Assembly (NCBI GenBank): GCA_963681975.1
Contig: OY820613.1
Coordinates: 1 to 64,000 of the forward strand
DNA length: 64,000 bases
Origin: JANELJ01 sp024511395
Lineage (GTDB): Bacteria; Pseudomonadota; Gammaproteobacteria; GRL18
Direction of reading: 5' to 3'
Made by a program: the position numbers and the translations under genes. Shown one piece after another: positions 8,235 through 17,228 of this stretch. The notes under the pieces are model-generated. The model saw only the letters and a program-made list of their open reading frames with translations, made no database searches and was not told the DNA's origin. Each line of letters starts with the position of its first letter. Position 1 is the first letter of the stretch.

Positions 8235-8865
8235 GAGTTTGTTGCCCTTTAATACGACACAGCAGGAAAAAAACATCGAAACCGTTCTGGAAAGGACGAA
8301 TGATATTCCTGTTTTGATTCATCGCGTATGGGACCCAAGGCAATGCCCAGTGAATTTATTGCCCTGGTTGGCCTGGGCTTTGTCCATCGATACCTGGGAT
8401 AGTGAATGGCCAGAAACTACAAAGCGCAACTTAATCGCTGAGAGCATTCGAATTCATCGAACCAAGGGTACGGTATCCGCTATTGAACGTGTGCTGAGTG
8501 CGTTGGGTGTGGATGCAGAATTGACGGAGTGGTTTGAAAATAATGGTGCGCCACATACGTTCCAGCTTTTGGCATGGGTCAACGCTAATCTGGTACCCGA
8601 TGCTGATGTGATTTTAAGCCCGGTGTTGTATCGAACTCTGAAGCAATCCATCGACGATGTTAAACCCATACGCAGTCATTATGAATTTCAAGTAGGAGCT
8701 GCGTTTGGGGGAGATATGGGCATGGTATGTTCTGCTACAAGCAGCAGCACTACACGCGTTAAGGCCGAACCTGAATCTGACATTGGGTTTAATGTTTCTG
8801 CGATTGCGCCAGGTGCTCAGATAATGGGCATGACAACCATCAGAATTTCCATGGCCATTTCATGA
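8227..8865 (+). CDS. Tail protein I (P2 gpI family)
   Basis: The protein starts SKSLLPFNTTQQEKNIE, the usual start of gpI proteins, from GTG 8227 behind GGAGGG; a longer open frame reaches 8215. WDPRQCPVNLLPWLAWALSID then WP..TKRNLI and HRTKGTVSAIERVL are family hallmarks. It connects the wedge to the tail fibres. The C-terminal third (from about residue 165) is Ser/Thr-rich and variable. Confidence 0.88.
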   Translation: MSKSLLPFNTTQQEKNIETVLERTNDIPVLIHRVWDPRQCPVNLLPWLAWALSIDTWDSEWPETTKRNLIAESIRIHRTKGTVSAIERVLSALGVDAELTEWFENNGAPHTFQLLAWVNANLVPDADVILSPVLYRTLKQSIDDVKPIRSHYEFQVGAAFGGDMGMVCSATSSSTTRVKAEPESDIGFNVSAIAPGAQIMGMTTIRISMAIS

Positions 8866-8875
8866 GGGAGATCAC

Positions 8876-9829
8876 ATGAGTGTTTCATTAACGCCTGTCA
8901 TGACACTGGCAGGATTACAAGCCGTATTGAATGCCACCAATGATGGTGTGCAAGCGCGCATTACGCATGTTGCTTTGGGTGACATAGGTTGGACGCCCGA
9001 CAATACCGCAACCGCACTTCGCCGGGAAAGAAATCGTGTTGCCGTCAGTAACGGCAGGCGTATACAACCGAGACAAATTCACATTACTGCGGTTGAGAAT
9101 GGGGCGACACAATACTGGGTACGAGAAATCGGGTTTATTCTGGATGATGGAACATTGCTGGCCGTGTGGAGTCATCCCACCCAGGCACTGGCCTGGAAAG
9201 CATCGGATGTGGATTTGTTACTGGCCTTCGACATGGTGTTGTCGGCATTGCCCGCCGATAGCGTGGTGGTCGATGGTACCGGTGGGGTCAATCTGGCACC
9301 GGCAACCCAAAGTAACGAAGGCGTGGTGCGATTGGCTACCAGTGCTGAGGCACAAAATGGATCTTTGAATAGCGCTGTCGCAATGACACCAGCAAGCAGT
9401 CGTAGGCATGGTGATACACGATACGCAAGAGTTTCTCATCGGCATCCATGGAATCAAATCGATGGCAAACCATCGACCTATCCGCCATCGACTCATAATC
9501 ACGATGCGCGATATATCCGGCCATCAAACTTCCGTGTGACGTCTGGATTTGTTCGAACTAATAATCGGTATTCATCAGTTGGTTGGGCTGGATATAATGA
9601 CTGGACACGTAATTATGCAGATATTTATCCGCCTTATGGCTTCACTATGTCTCACTTGCAAGGGTTTATTGCCAGTATTGGTATTATCTATTTTTCCGGT
9701 GGTGTGAATAGTGATGACAATTTGTATCTACGTTGGAGGCGTGAAACAAACAGAGTGCGGGTTGTTTGTAATAACTCAGAAAACCGGTCTAATTCGTACA
9801 TCAATTATCTGGCAATCTGGAGGAAGTAA
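8876..9829 (+). CDS. Tail fibre protein with phage-tail-collar N-terminus
   Basis: This 317-residue protein begins with a tail-collar fibre domain (MSVSLTPVMTLAGLQAVLNA, then DGVQARITHVALGD and YWVREIGFILDDGTLLAVWS). A short repeat region follows (EGVVRLATSAEAQNG, then SHRHPWNQIDGKPSTYPPSTHNHDARY) and a tip domain from about residue 215 with many aromatic residues and NRYSSVGWAGYNDWTRN. The tip probably binds the host receptor. It is short for a fibre but has no evident break. Confidence 0.8.
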   Translation: MSVSLTPVMTLAGLQAVLNATNDGVQARITHVALGDIGWTPDNTATALRRERNRVAVSNGRRIQPRQIHITAVENGATQYWVREIGFILDDGTLLAVWSHPTQALAWKASDVDLLLAFDMVLSALPADSVVVDGTGGVNLAPATQSNEGVVRLATSAEAQNGSLNSAVAMTPASSRRHGDTRYARVSHRHPWNQIDGKPSTYPPSTHNHDARYIRPSNFRVTSGFVRTNNRYSSVGWAGYNDWTRNYADIYPPYGFTMSHLQGFIASIGIIYFSGGVNSDDNLYLRWRRETNRVRVVCNNSENRSNSYINYLAIWRK

Positions 9830-9831
9830 TC

Positions 9832-10173
9832 ATGTGGCTCGAAATTGATGGCGATACCATTATCGGCACTCATAGTGACAAATGCGAAAGTTCTGCCATG
9901 TGGGTTGAGTATGATGGTGAGGCTACTCCGGGCGATCGCTGGATGAAAAACAAAGTCATTCCTCAGAAAGAGGATTTAGCAGAAGATGAAAAAAAACGTA
10001 TTGCTGCTAGAGCGAGGATTGTCGAATTCTATCCAGAATGGAAGCAACTGAATATCTTGCGTGAAGGTGATGCCACCAGCATTACAAAGATGGGCATATT
10101 TATCGATGCATGTCGCGCATGGTCGAATGATGCAACAAGTGAATTCACATCGCTTGAAAAAATAATCCCTTAA
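9832..10173 (+). CDS. Tail fibre assembly chaperone-like protein
   Basis: The 113-residue protein directly follows the fibre gene with a 2-bp gap. A beta strand pair (MWLEIDGDTIIG, AMWVEYDGEATPGDRW) is followed by helices with RIVEFYPEWKQLNILREGD, the pattern of phage_tail_APC/fibre assembly proteins that act as chaperone for the neighbouring fibre. The helical WKQLNILR element supports the family. Its partner is presumably the fibre upstream. Confidence 0.75.
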   Translation: MWLEIDGDTIIGTHSDKCESSAMWVEYDGEATPGDRWMKNKVIPQKEDLAEDEKKRIAARARIVEFYPEWKQLNILREGDATSITKMGIFIDACRAWSNDATSEFTSLEKIIP

Positions 10174-10230
10174 TCAATCTAACTCATCTTTTTTATCTCA
10201 TTACGGCTTCTCGAAAGTTGGAGTATTTTT

Positions 10231-11253
10231 ATGGCTGAACAATTTTTACATGGGGTTGAGGTCGTTGAAATCGGCTCAGGTCCACGCCCCATTCGCACCG
10301 TCCGGTCTTCTGTGATTGGATTAATTGGCACCGCGCCGGAAGCCGATGAACAACAGTTTCCATACCACACGCCAGTATTGATTGCTGGTAAGCGAAGTGA
10401 AGCGGCAGGACTTGGTCTTGTTGGGACATTGCCTGCGGCGATTGATGACATATTCGATCAGACGGGTGCAATGATTGTCGTTGTACGTGTGCCAGATCTG
10501 TTTGGTGGTGAACTGGGACCTCCGCTTATAGGGGAAATAGGAGTGCCGTTGCTGCCCGATATTGGACAAATAATTGGTGGTATAGATGTTGAAACAGGGC
10601 AGTATCTTGGTATTCAGGCCTTCCTTGCCGCTGAAAGTGAAGTTCACGTCACACCAAGAATTCTGATTGCACCGGAATATAGTCACCATCTAGCCGTTGC
10701 CAATGAACTCATCTCGGTTGCTGAGCGTTTGCGTGCAGTGGTCATTGCTGACGGTCCCAATGTCAATGATGGTGAGGCCATCGATTACCGACAAATGTTT
10801 GGAAGCTCGCGATTATTTCTGGTGGATCCATGGGTGCGCATCTGGGATAGCCAGGATAATGTAGAAATCATTCGTCCAGCCAGTGCCAGGGTGGCTGGCT
10901 TGATCGCTAAATCTGATTCGGAGCGAGGATTCTGGTGGTCACCATCAAATCGTGAAATTCGTGGATTGATGGGTACGGCTCGCAGTGTAGATTTTGCCTT
11001 GGGTGATCTCAACGCACGTGCCAATTTCCTAAATGAAAATGAAGTTGCCACCATCATTCAAAAAAATGGTTTTCGTCTATGGGGAAATCGAAGCTGCTCC
11101 GCTGATCCCGAACTTAATACACCGGATCAAATCGCACAAGGCAAGGTGTATATCGACTTTGATTTTACGCCGCCTTATCCGGCTGAACACATTACATTTC
11201 GAAGCCATTTAGTGAATGACTATCTGGTGGAAATTTTACCTGACGTAACTTAG
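10231..11253 (+). CDS. Contractile tail sheath protein (P2 FI family), probably internally deleted
   Basis: The N-terminus (EQFLHGVEVVEIGSGPRPI) and C-terminus (TPYPAEHITFRSHLVNDYL-type ending) are those of P2 FI sheath proteins. At 340 residues it is about 55 shorter than P2 FI (396). The gap lies near residue 290, where GFRLWGNRSCSADP is joined directly to ELNTPDQIAQGKVY. In the family these are separated by a helical block with WAFLSVRRT- and NITKTYVED-type segments. The join at ADP suggests deletion between short repeats. The sheath may be non-functional. Confidence 0.85.
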   Translation: MAEQFLHGVEVVEIGSGPRPIRTVRSSVIGLIGTAPEADEQQFPYHTPVLIAGKRSEAAGLGLVGTLPAAIDDIFDQTGAMIVVVRVPDLFGGELGPPLIGEIGVPLLPDIGQIIGGIDVETGQYLGIQAFLAAESEVHVTPRILIAPEYSHHLAVANELISVAERLRAVVIADGPNVNDGEAIDYRQMFGSSRLFLVDPWVRIWDSQDNVEIIRPASARVAGLIAKSDSERGFWWSPSNREIRGLMGTARSVDFALGDLNARANFLNENEVATIIQKNGFRLWGNRSCSADPELNTPDQIAQGKVYIDFDFTPPYPAEHITFRSHLVNDYLVEILPDVT

Positions 11254-11264
11254 TGGAGACGAAC

Positions 11265-11768
11265 ATGCTTGATGATATTTTGAAAAACATGGCGTTGTTC
11301 GTCGATGGCAGAGGCTATGCGGGCAATGTAGAAGAATTGACACTACCCAAACTCACTATGAAAACAGAAGAGTTTCGCAATGGCGGAATGGATGCACCCA
11401 TTGAAGTAGAAATGGGAATGGAAAAACTTGAATGTGAATTCACTTTGACCCGGTTTGATAAGCAAGTCCTGAAACTCTTTGGGCTGGCACCCGGCCAGCT
11501 AACACCACTGACTATTCGTGGTGCTGTTATTTCAGATAATGGCAATCAAACATCCGTTGTTATCAATCTACAGGGGATTATCCGCGAGATGGATCCTGGT
11601 AATTGGAAGCCTGGTGAAAAAGCAACATTAAAAATTGTAATGGCCTTACGTTATTACAAACTCACCCATGGGAACGAAACGGTTCACGAAATTGATATTC
11701 CCAATATGGTTCGCACTATTGGCGGCATCGATCAGTTGGCTGCTGTGCGTGGTGCACTGGGCATCTAA
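11265..11768 (+). CDS. Tail tube protein (P2 FII family)
   Basis: This 167-residue protein from ATG 11265 (GTGGAG 9-14 bp upstream) carries P2 FII features: LDDILKNMALFVDGRGYAG, LPKLTMKTEEFRNGGMDAP and a MALRYYKLTHGNETVHEIDI segment. It forms the inner tube of the contractile tail. The reading frame is intact. An in-frame GTG at 11253 is an alternative start but lacks a better ribosome site. Confidence 0.9.
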   Translation: MLDDILKNMALFVDGRGYAGNVEELTLPKLTMKTEEFRNGGMDAPIEVEMGMEKLECEFTLTRFDKQVLKLFGLAPGQLTPLTIRGAVISDNGNQTSVVINLQGIIREMDPGNWKPGEKATLKIVMALRYYKLTHGNETVHEIDIPNMVRTIGGIDQLAAVRGALGI

Positions 11769-11784
11769 TTAATTGGAGATCGAG

Positions 11785-12027
11785 ATGGAAAAACAAACTT
11801 ACTTTGTCATTAAACCCACGACCAATAATCGTAAAAAAGTCACCTACGGCGATGAGCTTAAATTAACCGAATCTCAGGCTCGACCATTACGAAATGGTGG
11901 ATTTGTGACACCCGATAAAGCAGCAGCGGATCGTATTTCCGAACTGGTCAAAGAAAATGAAATGCTAAAAGCAGATAAATCTGCCACGAGTAACGATGAT
12001 CCTGTATCCACCGGAGATGCTGAATAA
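11785..12027 (+). CDS. Small phage protein between tube and gpE-like genes
   Basis: The 80-residue protein starts at ATG 11785 behind TTGGAGAT. It has a basic N-terminal part (FVIKPTTNNRKKVTYGDEL), a LTESQARPLRNGGFVTP strand-turn and a helical, acidic C-terminal tail (ISELVKENEMLKADKSA). It ends in TAATGG overlapping the gpE-like start. I do not know its role. P2 itself has no gene here, but many P2-like prophages carry a small one in this place. Confidence 0.6.
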   Translation: MEKQTYFVIKPTTNNRKKVTYGDELKLTESQARPLRNGGFVTPDKAAADRISELVKENEMLKADKSATSNDDPVSTGDAE

Positions 12028-12272
12028 TGGATAAAGTTAAAATTGAATTGACTCACGCCATCAATATTGATGGTACTAAGGTGAGTGTATTGAACCTTCG
12101 TCGACCCAAGGTACGCGACATGCTCAGCGTGGAAAAGAGCATCGATAATGATGCGGAAAAAGAGATTCAGCTGTTTGCCAATCTCTGCGAAATATCACCG
12201 GATAATCTTTTGGATTTGGATATGTCTGACTACGCAAAATTGCAAAAAGTCTATCAGGATTTTTTGTCCTAA
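12027..12272 (+). CDS. Tail assembly protein E (P2 gpE family)
   Basis: The 81-residue product (KIELTHAINIDGTKVSVLNLRRP then VRDMLSVEKSIDNDAEKEI) matches P2-type tail assembly chaperone E. It coats or guides the tape measure protein during tail assembly. Its 3' end contains T TTT TTG just before the stop, so a fraction of ribosomes should shift to make E+E'. It begins immediately at the end of the preceding gene. Confidence 0.85.
   Translation: MDKVKIELTHAINIDGTKVSVLNLRRPKVRDMLSVEKSIDNDAEKEIQLFANLCEISPDNLLDLDMSDYAKLQKVYQDFLS
12260..12266 (+). promoter_or_regulatory. Programmed -1 frameshift slippery site (TTTTTTG)
   Basis: T TTT TTG in the zero frame (codons GAT TTT TTG TCC TAA) is the P2-type heptamer for -1 frameshifting that makes E+E'. 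The -1 frame is open for 51 codons beyond it and ends one base into the tape measure gene. Confidence 0.85.
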
Positions 12273-12418
12273 GCCCACGAGACGCTCGTCGCGCACTGAT
12301 TGTTCTTGCCAGTCATACCGGTTGGACGCTTTCTGAATTACTCGAATTGGATGGTCATGAATTAATGGCCTGGTTGGATGTATTGCCCACTGCTTCACGA
12401 AAAGGGGAGGCGCGTTGA
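12263..12418 (+). CDS. E' extension reached by -1 frameshift (E+E')
   Basis: In the -1 frame the text after the slip is VLSPRDARRALIVLASHTGWTLSELLELDG, of which HTGWTLSELLELDGHEL is the typical GpE' core, and it stops at TGA 12416-12418. The extension has no credible start of its own. The frame-shifted E+E' protein, with the E protein, forms the tape measure chaperone pair in P2, analogous to lambda G/GT. The stop overlaps ATG 12418 of the tape measure gene. Confidence 0.8.
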   Translation, partial: FVLSPRDARRALIVLASHTGWTLSELLELDGHELMAWLDVLPTASRKGEAR

Positions 12419-13446
12419 TGGCACAGTCATCATTTAAATTAGCGCTTCAAATTGGCGCAACTATCGGCCAAAGCTTTCGCTCTGCAGTAAAAAGTTCGCA
12501 GGTTCAGTTAGGCCAGCTTGGTGCGAGCATCAATAAGCTCAAAGGTCAGCAGGCCGCCATCAATAAATTTGAGATGGCAGAAACCAATGTGGGTAAAGCA
12601 CGAGCTGCCTACAACGCCGCAGCCAAAGAAGTTATGAAGCTTCGTAAGCAGATGGCTGGTACAGAGCAGCCTAGCAAGCAACTGGCGCAGTCCTTCGAGT
12701 CAGCCAAGCAAAAAACCGAGCGTTTATCTCGGGCACTAGCCAAACAAAGGGATCGGTTACAGCGCAGTCGGCGTGAGTTGGAACAGGCAGGAATATCAAC
12801 CAAAAACCTTTCAAACGATAATATTCGCCTGGGTACAACGGTTGATCGCATCAGCAAAAAATATCAAAAGCTATCGCTTGCCATGCGCGCCCAGCAGGCG
12901 AATAAAGCCCGGCGTGCAGACTTACGTGGGCAAATGTTCGATGCAGTAGCGCTTGGGGCAACGGTGATCGCACCGATCAAAATAGCTGTGGATTTTGAAC
13001 AGTCGGTTGCCAAACTGGGCGCAATTACGCGAGCCAGTGATGCATCACTGAAGGGCCTGGAGAAAACTGCTCGCCAATTAGGGGAGAGCACTATGTTTTC
13101 AGCCAGTGAGGCGGCCTCGGCTATGACCTTTCTGGGGATGGCAGGTTTCAAAACCAACGAGATAATCACTGCGACACCCGGTATGTTGAATCTAGCACAG
13201 GCGGCGGGCAGTGATCTGGCGGATACGGCTGATATCGCCTCAAATATTCTCAGCGGTTTTTCACTGAAAGCCGATGAGATGGGCCGGGTGGGGGATGTGC
13301 TATCGGCGACTTTTACCAGTTCCAATACTACCCTGCAAATGTTGGGCGACACCCTGAAATACGCAGCGCCGGTTGCAAGTAGCGCTGGGGCGAGTATTGA
13401 AGAGGTTGCTGCGATGGCAGGGCTTTTGGGGAATGTGGGTATCTAG
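12418..13446 (+). pseudogene. Tail tape measure protein, N-terminal part ending at an amber codon
   Basis: The reading frame from ATG 12418 carries a long N-terminal coiled coil (KGQQAAINKFEMAETNVGKA and similar) and then the phage tail tape measure TP901-type core: SVAKLGAITRASDASLKGLE, STMFSASEAASAMTFLGMAG and LGNVGI. It stops at TAG 13444-13446. In homologues the next residues are Q-G-S-M-A-G-T-A-L, so CAG to TAG fits a single C-to-T change. Translation resumes in the same frame. Confidence 0.85.
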
Positions 13447-14727
13447 GGCAGCATGGCGGGTACGGCGTTACGGGCATCATTCCTCAGGTTATCTGCTCCC
13501 CCCAAAATGGCAGCAGATGCCTTGGCTAATCTGGGTGTTGAGGTGAAGGATCTTGATGGCAATCTTAGACCTGTACCTGAACTGTTGAAAGAACTGGCGC
13601 AAGCTACTGAGGGACTCGGTTCTGCCGAAAGAGCTGCAGCTATCAAGCAAATATTTGGTCAGGAAGCTTCTGCTGGAATGACTGAGTTGCTCAAACAGGC
13701 TAGTAGTGGGGCGCTGGATGCCTATATACAACAGCTCAAAAAAGCTCAGGGAACAGCCAGTGTGATGGCTAAAAAAATGAGTGCAACCACAGCGGGCAGT
13801 CTTAAACGATTGGGTAGTGCCTTGGAAAGTGTAGCCATCAGTCTAGGCAGTTTGCTGTTACCGACGGTAGCGGCTGGTGCAGAGTTGTTTGCTGGCATGG
13901 CAAGCTGGATATCGGGAGCGGCACAGGAATATCCGTTTCTTGCAAAGGTGATTGTTGGTGCAACGGTTGGGTTGATTGCACTGAAGGTTACAGCTATTGC
14001 TGGGGCTTATGCTTTCACCTTTCTTAAAGGTGGTGTTTTGTCACTGGTTACAGCCTATCGCACCCTGAGTGCAGGGCTGGCATTGGCACAGCTGGGCATG
14101 GCTCGTATGAATGTTATGTCGGCCTTGAGTGCTGCGCGTATGGGTATAGTAACGGCTGCGCAATGGGCGCTCAATATGGCTATGACAGCCAACCCTATAG
14201 GATTGATTGTTGCAGGAATCGCAGCACTGGCAGGGGCTGCCTATTTGCTTATTCAATATTGGGAGCCCATTGGCGAGTTTTTCAGTGGTTTATGGGATGG
14301 TGTGAAAGAGGTGACCAGCGGCGCGGTCGACTGGCTACTGGGTAAGGTCCAGCTGTTATCGAAACCATTCGAGCTTCTCGGTACTGCCTGGGATGCGGTA
14401 TCTGGATGGTTGGGTAGTAATGATCAGAACACAAGTTCTAAATCAGCAAGTAATCGGAAGCTGGCAACAGCAGCCGTGGGCACAGCGTTAGCAACGGGAC
14501 CGGTAATGGCTTTGCCTGCTGCTACAGTGGATGCTTTACCTCAAATTGAAGCCGTAAGTACAACAACACAAAATCAACAAACTATCAGTATTGATGCGCC
14601 GATTACCATTCACGCTGCACCGGGTATGGATGAGCGAGCCATTGCCAATGAAGTACAAAAGGCATTAGAACAACGGCAGGCTCGAGCTGAAAGTGATCGG
14701 CGTTCAGTGCTCTTTGATGATGCTTAA
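13447..14727 (+). pseudogene. Tail tape measure protein, C-terminal part after the amber codon
   Basis: The same frame continues with GSMAGTALRASFLRLSAPPK and LANLGVEVKDLDGNLRP, the conserved second half of the tape measure core, then hydrophobic membrane-like helices (around GATVGLIALKVTAIAGAYAF and PIGLIVAGIAALAGAAYLL) and a C-terminal acidic tail to TAA 14727. Full length without the amber would be 769 residues. The protein sets tail length and helps DNA delivery. Unless the host has an amber suppressor, no normal tail should form. Confidence 0.85.
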
Positions 14728-14738
14728 GGTGAAATGTC

Positions 14739-15179
14739 ATGAGTGAAACAATGATGGCTTTGGGTCGTTATCGTTTTTCGATAGATTCCGCTGCTTACCA
14801 GGAACTCAAGCATAGCCAGTCATACCGGTGGCAGTCGCATGACCGCATACAGCGTAGACCAGCATTGCAGTTTATCGGGCCTGGTGAGGAAACCATTAAT
14901 CTTTCCGGTTTGATCTATCCCCATTTTCAGGGAGGACTGAAACAAATAGATGCCCTGCGCAATGAAGCTGGACGTGGTGAGCCACTCTTGCTAGTTGATG
15001 GCTTGGGTTTTGTATGGGGACGGTGGGTAGTTGCTCAAATAGATGAAGGACAGTCGTTCTTTCAAGCAAATGGACAACCTTTAAAACAATCATTTCAGCT
15101 GAAGTTGAATCGATATGGTGACGATGCCATGGATGGCGGAGGTAGAACATTGTCTGGAACAAATGCCGAGGATAGTTAA
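14739..15179 (+). CDS. Tail completion protein U (P2 gpU family)
   Basis: This 146-residue protein shows MMALGRYRFSIDSAAYQEL, RWQSHDRIQRRPALQFIGPG and FVWGRWVVAQIDEGQS, the conserved blocks of P2 gpU. It acts late in tail completion at the baseplate or tail end. It follows the tape measure gene with 11 bp between and overlaps the X-like gene by one base. It is intact. Confidence 0.88.
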   Translation: MSETMMALGRYRFSIDSAAYQELKHSQSYRWQSHDRIQRRPALQFIGPGEETINLSGLIYPHFQGGLKQIDALRNEAGRGEPLLLVDGLGFVWGRWVVAQIDEGQSFFQANGQPLKQSFQLKLNRYGDDAMDGGGRTLSGTNAEDS

Positions 15180-15388
15180 TGGCTAGGTATCGAACCAAAG
15201 AAGGTGACATGCTCGATATGGTTTGCCTTACCTATTACGGCCAAGCCATTCGATATGTGGAGGCCGTTTTGGAGACCAACCCGGGGTTGGCTGAGATCGG
15301 TGCAGTATTACCTGCGGGCATCATGATTGAGTTGCCTGACTTTCCTGAAATAAAAGAGCGAGCCGGTTCTATTCGTTTATGGAGCTAA
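15179..15388 (+). CDS. Tail protein X (P2 gpX, LysM-like)
   Basis: The 69-residue product MARYRTKEGDMLDMVC then YGQAIRYVEAVLETNPGLAE and PAGIMIELPD is the LysM-like fold of P2 gpX: a small peptidoglycan-binding-like tail protein. It sits between U- and D-like genes, as in P2. Start ATG 15179 shares one base with the previous stop. Confidence 0.88.
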   Translation: MARYRTKEGDMLDMVCLTYYGQAIRYVEAVLETNPGLAEIGAVLPAGIMIELPDFPEIKERAGSIRLWS

Positions 15389-15391
15389 TCC

Positions 15392-16363
15392 ATGCAACCA
15401 GACTTTAAGATTCTGGCAGATAAGCAGGATATCACTGCAACCATTCGTGATCGTCTGTTATCGTTGCGTGTTACTGATGAAGCAGGTACCAAGTCTGATA
15501 CTGTGGAAATTCAGCTGGATGATCGTGACAGTAAAATATCGTGGCCTCGGCATGGTGCAGAGTTAGAGGTACTTCTGGGTTATCGAAGTGAAGGCCTTGT
15601 TCGTATGGGGCATTATGTTGTTGATGAAATTGAGCATTCCGGACCTCCATCGGCATTGGTTATTCGTGGCAAAGCCGCCGATATGCGAGCATCGATTAAG
15701 GCACCAAAAAACCGAAGTTGGGATCAAATATTACTTGGAGATTTGATACAGACTATTGCGGCAGAGCATGGTTTAAAAGCAAAAGTTTCTGGCAGTCTGT
15801 CGACTATTTCAATCAAGCATATAGATCAGACCAATGAATCTGATCTCCACTTATTGACACGATTGGCACGCGAAAGAGGGGCGGTTGCAAAACCTGTCGC
15901 CGGGTTTCTGGTGTTTGTACCAAGAGGTGAGGCTAAATCGGCAACGGGACAACAACTGTCTTTAGTAGAAATCGGTGTGAGCAGTATCAGTCGTCACCGA
16001 ATGACACAAGCCGAACGTGGGAAATATAAGTCTGTTCGATCTTACTGGCATGATACCGAGTCAGCAAAAAAAGTCTCGGTCATGGTAGGTGAAGGCGAGC
16101 CTGTATTTTCGATTCGTCATACCTATGTCAATTCACAAGAAGCCATTCAGGCAGCAAGCGCAAAACTGGAATCGCTTAAAAGAGGGATCGGGACCTTATC
16201 TCTTACAATTGTCGGCAATCCGGACATTCAAGCCGAGGGTAAGGTAATGATCTCAGGTATTCGTGATCCGGTGGATGGTGAGTGGCTTGTCCAAAGGGTA
16301 GAGCATCAGTTCGACGGGCAAGGTTTTGTCACCCGATGTGATGCAGAGATACCTAATAACTAA
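15392..16363 (+). CDS. Tail/baseplate hub protein D (P2 gpD, late control family)
   Basis: This 323-residue protein matches P2 gpD: DFKILADKQDITATIRDRL at the start, EVLLGYRSEGLVRMGHYVVD, RGKAADMRASIKAPKNRSW and a C-terminal PVDGEWLVQRVEHQFDG block. It is the gp27-like hub of the baseplate. It closes the tail operon and is followed by a terminator hairpin at 16386-16407. Confidence 0.9.
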   Translation: MQPDFKILADKQDITATIRDRLLSLRVTDEAGTKSDTVEIQLDDRDSKISWPRHGAELEVLLGYRSEGLVRMGHYVVDEIEHSGPPSALVIRGKAADMRASIKAPKNRSWDQILLGDLIQTIAAEHGLKAKVSGSLSTISIKHIDQTNESDLHLLTRLARERGAVAKPVAGFLVFVPRGEAKSATGQQLSLVEIGVSSISRHRMTQAERGKYKSVRSYWHDTESAKKVSVMVGEGEPVFSIRHTYVNSQEAIQAASAKLESLKRGIGTLSLTIVGNPDIQAEGKVMISGIRDPVDGEWLVQRVEHQFDGQGFVTRCDAEIPNN

Positions 16364-16385
16364 TCAAATATTTGTTGAATATCTA

Positions 16386-16407
16386 AACCGCCGCATGGCG
16401 GTTTTTT
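16386..16407 (+). terminator. Rho-independent terminator after the tail operon
   Basis: AACCGCC (16386-16392), loop GCAT, GGCGGTT (16397-16403) and then TTTT form a classical terminator 22 bp after the gpD-like stop. Confidence 0.85.
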
Positions 16408-16476
16408 ATGTTCAGGAAGAACGGTATGCCGTGATGCCATGGATGGCAAGGAACGGCGAATTTTTAGGGAGGGCCA

Positions 16477-16764
16477 ATGGCACCACTTGGTAAAAATACA
16501 CCCTTAATCACCATCCCGCAGGATGAACTGGAAGAAATGCTCAACCGGGCAGCTGAGCGTGGTGCGCTAAGAGCACTTGCTGACGTGGGTCTGGATGGAG
16601 AAGAAGCCAAAACGGATATCCGCGAACTGCGCTCACTTTTACAAGCATTGAACCTTGCCAAGCGTACAGCCTGGCAAACCCTGGTGCGGATCGCCACCAC
16701 TGGCTTGTTACTGGCTCTCATGGCCGGGCTTGCCATCAAACTTAAACTATTCGGAGGACAATAA
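16477..16764 (+). CDS. Small phage membrane protein before the holin (DUF6127-like)
   Basis: This 95-residue protein has a charged N-terminal helix (ITIPQDELEEMLNRAAERGA) and one predicted membrane helix near the C-terminus (TLVRIATTGLLLALMAGLAI). AGGGAGG precedes ATG 16477. It is 2 bp upstream of the holin gene, so it probably belongs to the lysis cassette. The family naming is from memory of the pattern; its function is unknown. Confidence 0.65.
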   Translation: MAPLGKNTPLITIPQDELEEMLNRAAERGALRALADVGLDGEEAKTDIRELRSLLQALNLAKRTAWQTLVRIATTGLLLALMAGLAIKLKLFGGQ

Positions 16765-16766
16765 GT

Positions 16767-17228
16767 ATGCTGACTTTACTCGGTAGCTTGCTAGGTTTTA
16801 TTTCCAGTGCATTTCCAGACCTGCTCAAAATCTGGCAGGACAAACAAGACCGCAAGCATGAACTGGAAATTCTCGATCGACAAATGGAACAAATGCGCCT
16901 GGATCATAGCCAGCGCTTAGAAGAAATCGCGGTCAATGCTGATATCAATGAAAGTCTGGCGCTGCTCAAACATGATAGTCAGCCTTCTGGTGTGAGGTGG
17001 GTTGATGGCCTGCGAGCCTCAGTGCGTCCGGTGATCACCTATGCCTTCTTTTTGCTGTTTACCACTGTAAAGGTTAGCACGCTGTATGTCTTAATGGCTG
17101 AAAATGGTTTGACCTTTGTTGTGGCCTTGCCGCAGGTCTGGGATCCGGAAACCCAGGCATTGTTTGCTGCTGTGATGAGTTTCTGGTTTGGCCAGCGGGC
17201 ACTTGCCAAGGCCAGAGGAGGTAAGTGA
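16767..17228 (+). CDS. Holin (3TM-type family)
   Basis: The 153-residue protein begins with a hydrophobic helix (LTLLGSLLGFISSAFPDLL), then a charged coiled stretch (KQDRKHELEILDRQMEQMR), and two later membrane segments around RPVITYAFFLLFTTVKVSTL and FAAVMSFWFGQRAL. This layout is that of the GTA/3TM-type holins that let lysozyme cross the inner membrane. It overlaps the lysozyme start. Confidence 0.75.
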   Translation: MLTLLGSLLGFISSAFPDLLKIWQDKQDRKHELEILDRQMEQMRLDHSQRLEEIAVNADINESLALLKHDSQPSGVRWVDGLRASVRPVITYAFFLLFTTVKVSTLYVLMAENGLTFVVALPQVWDPETQALFAAVMSFWFGQRALAKARGGK

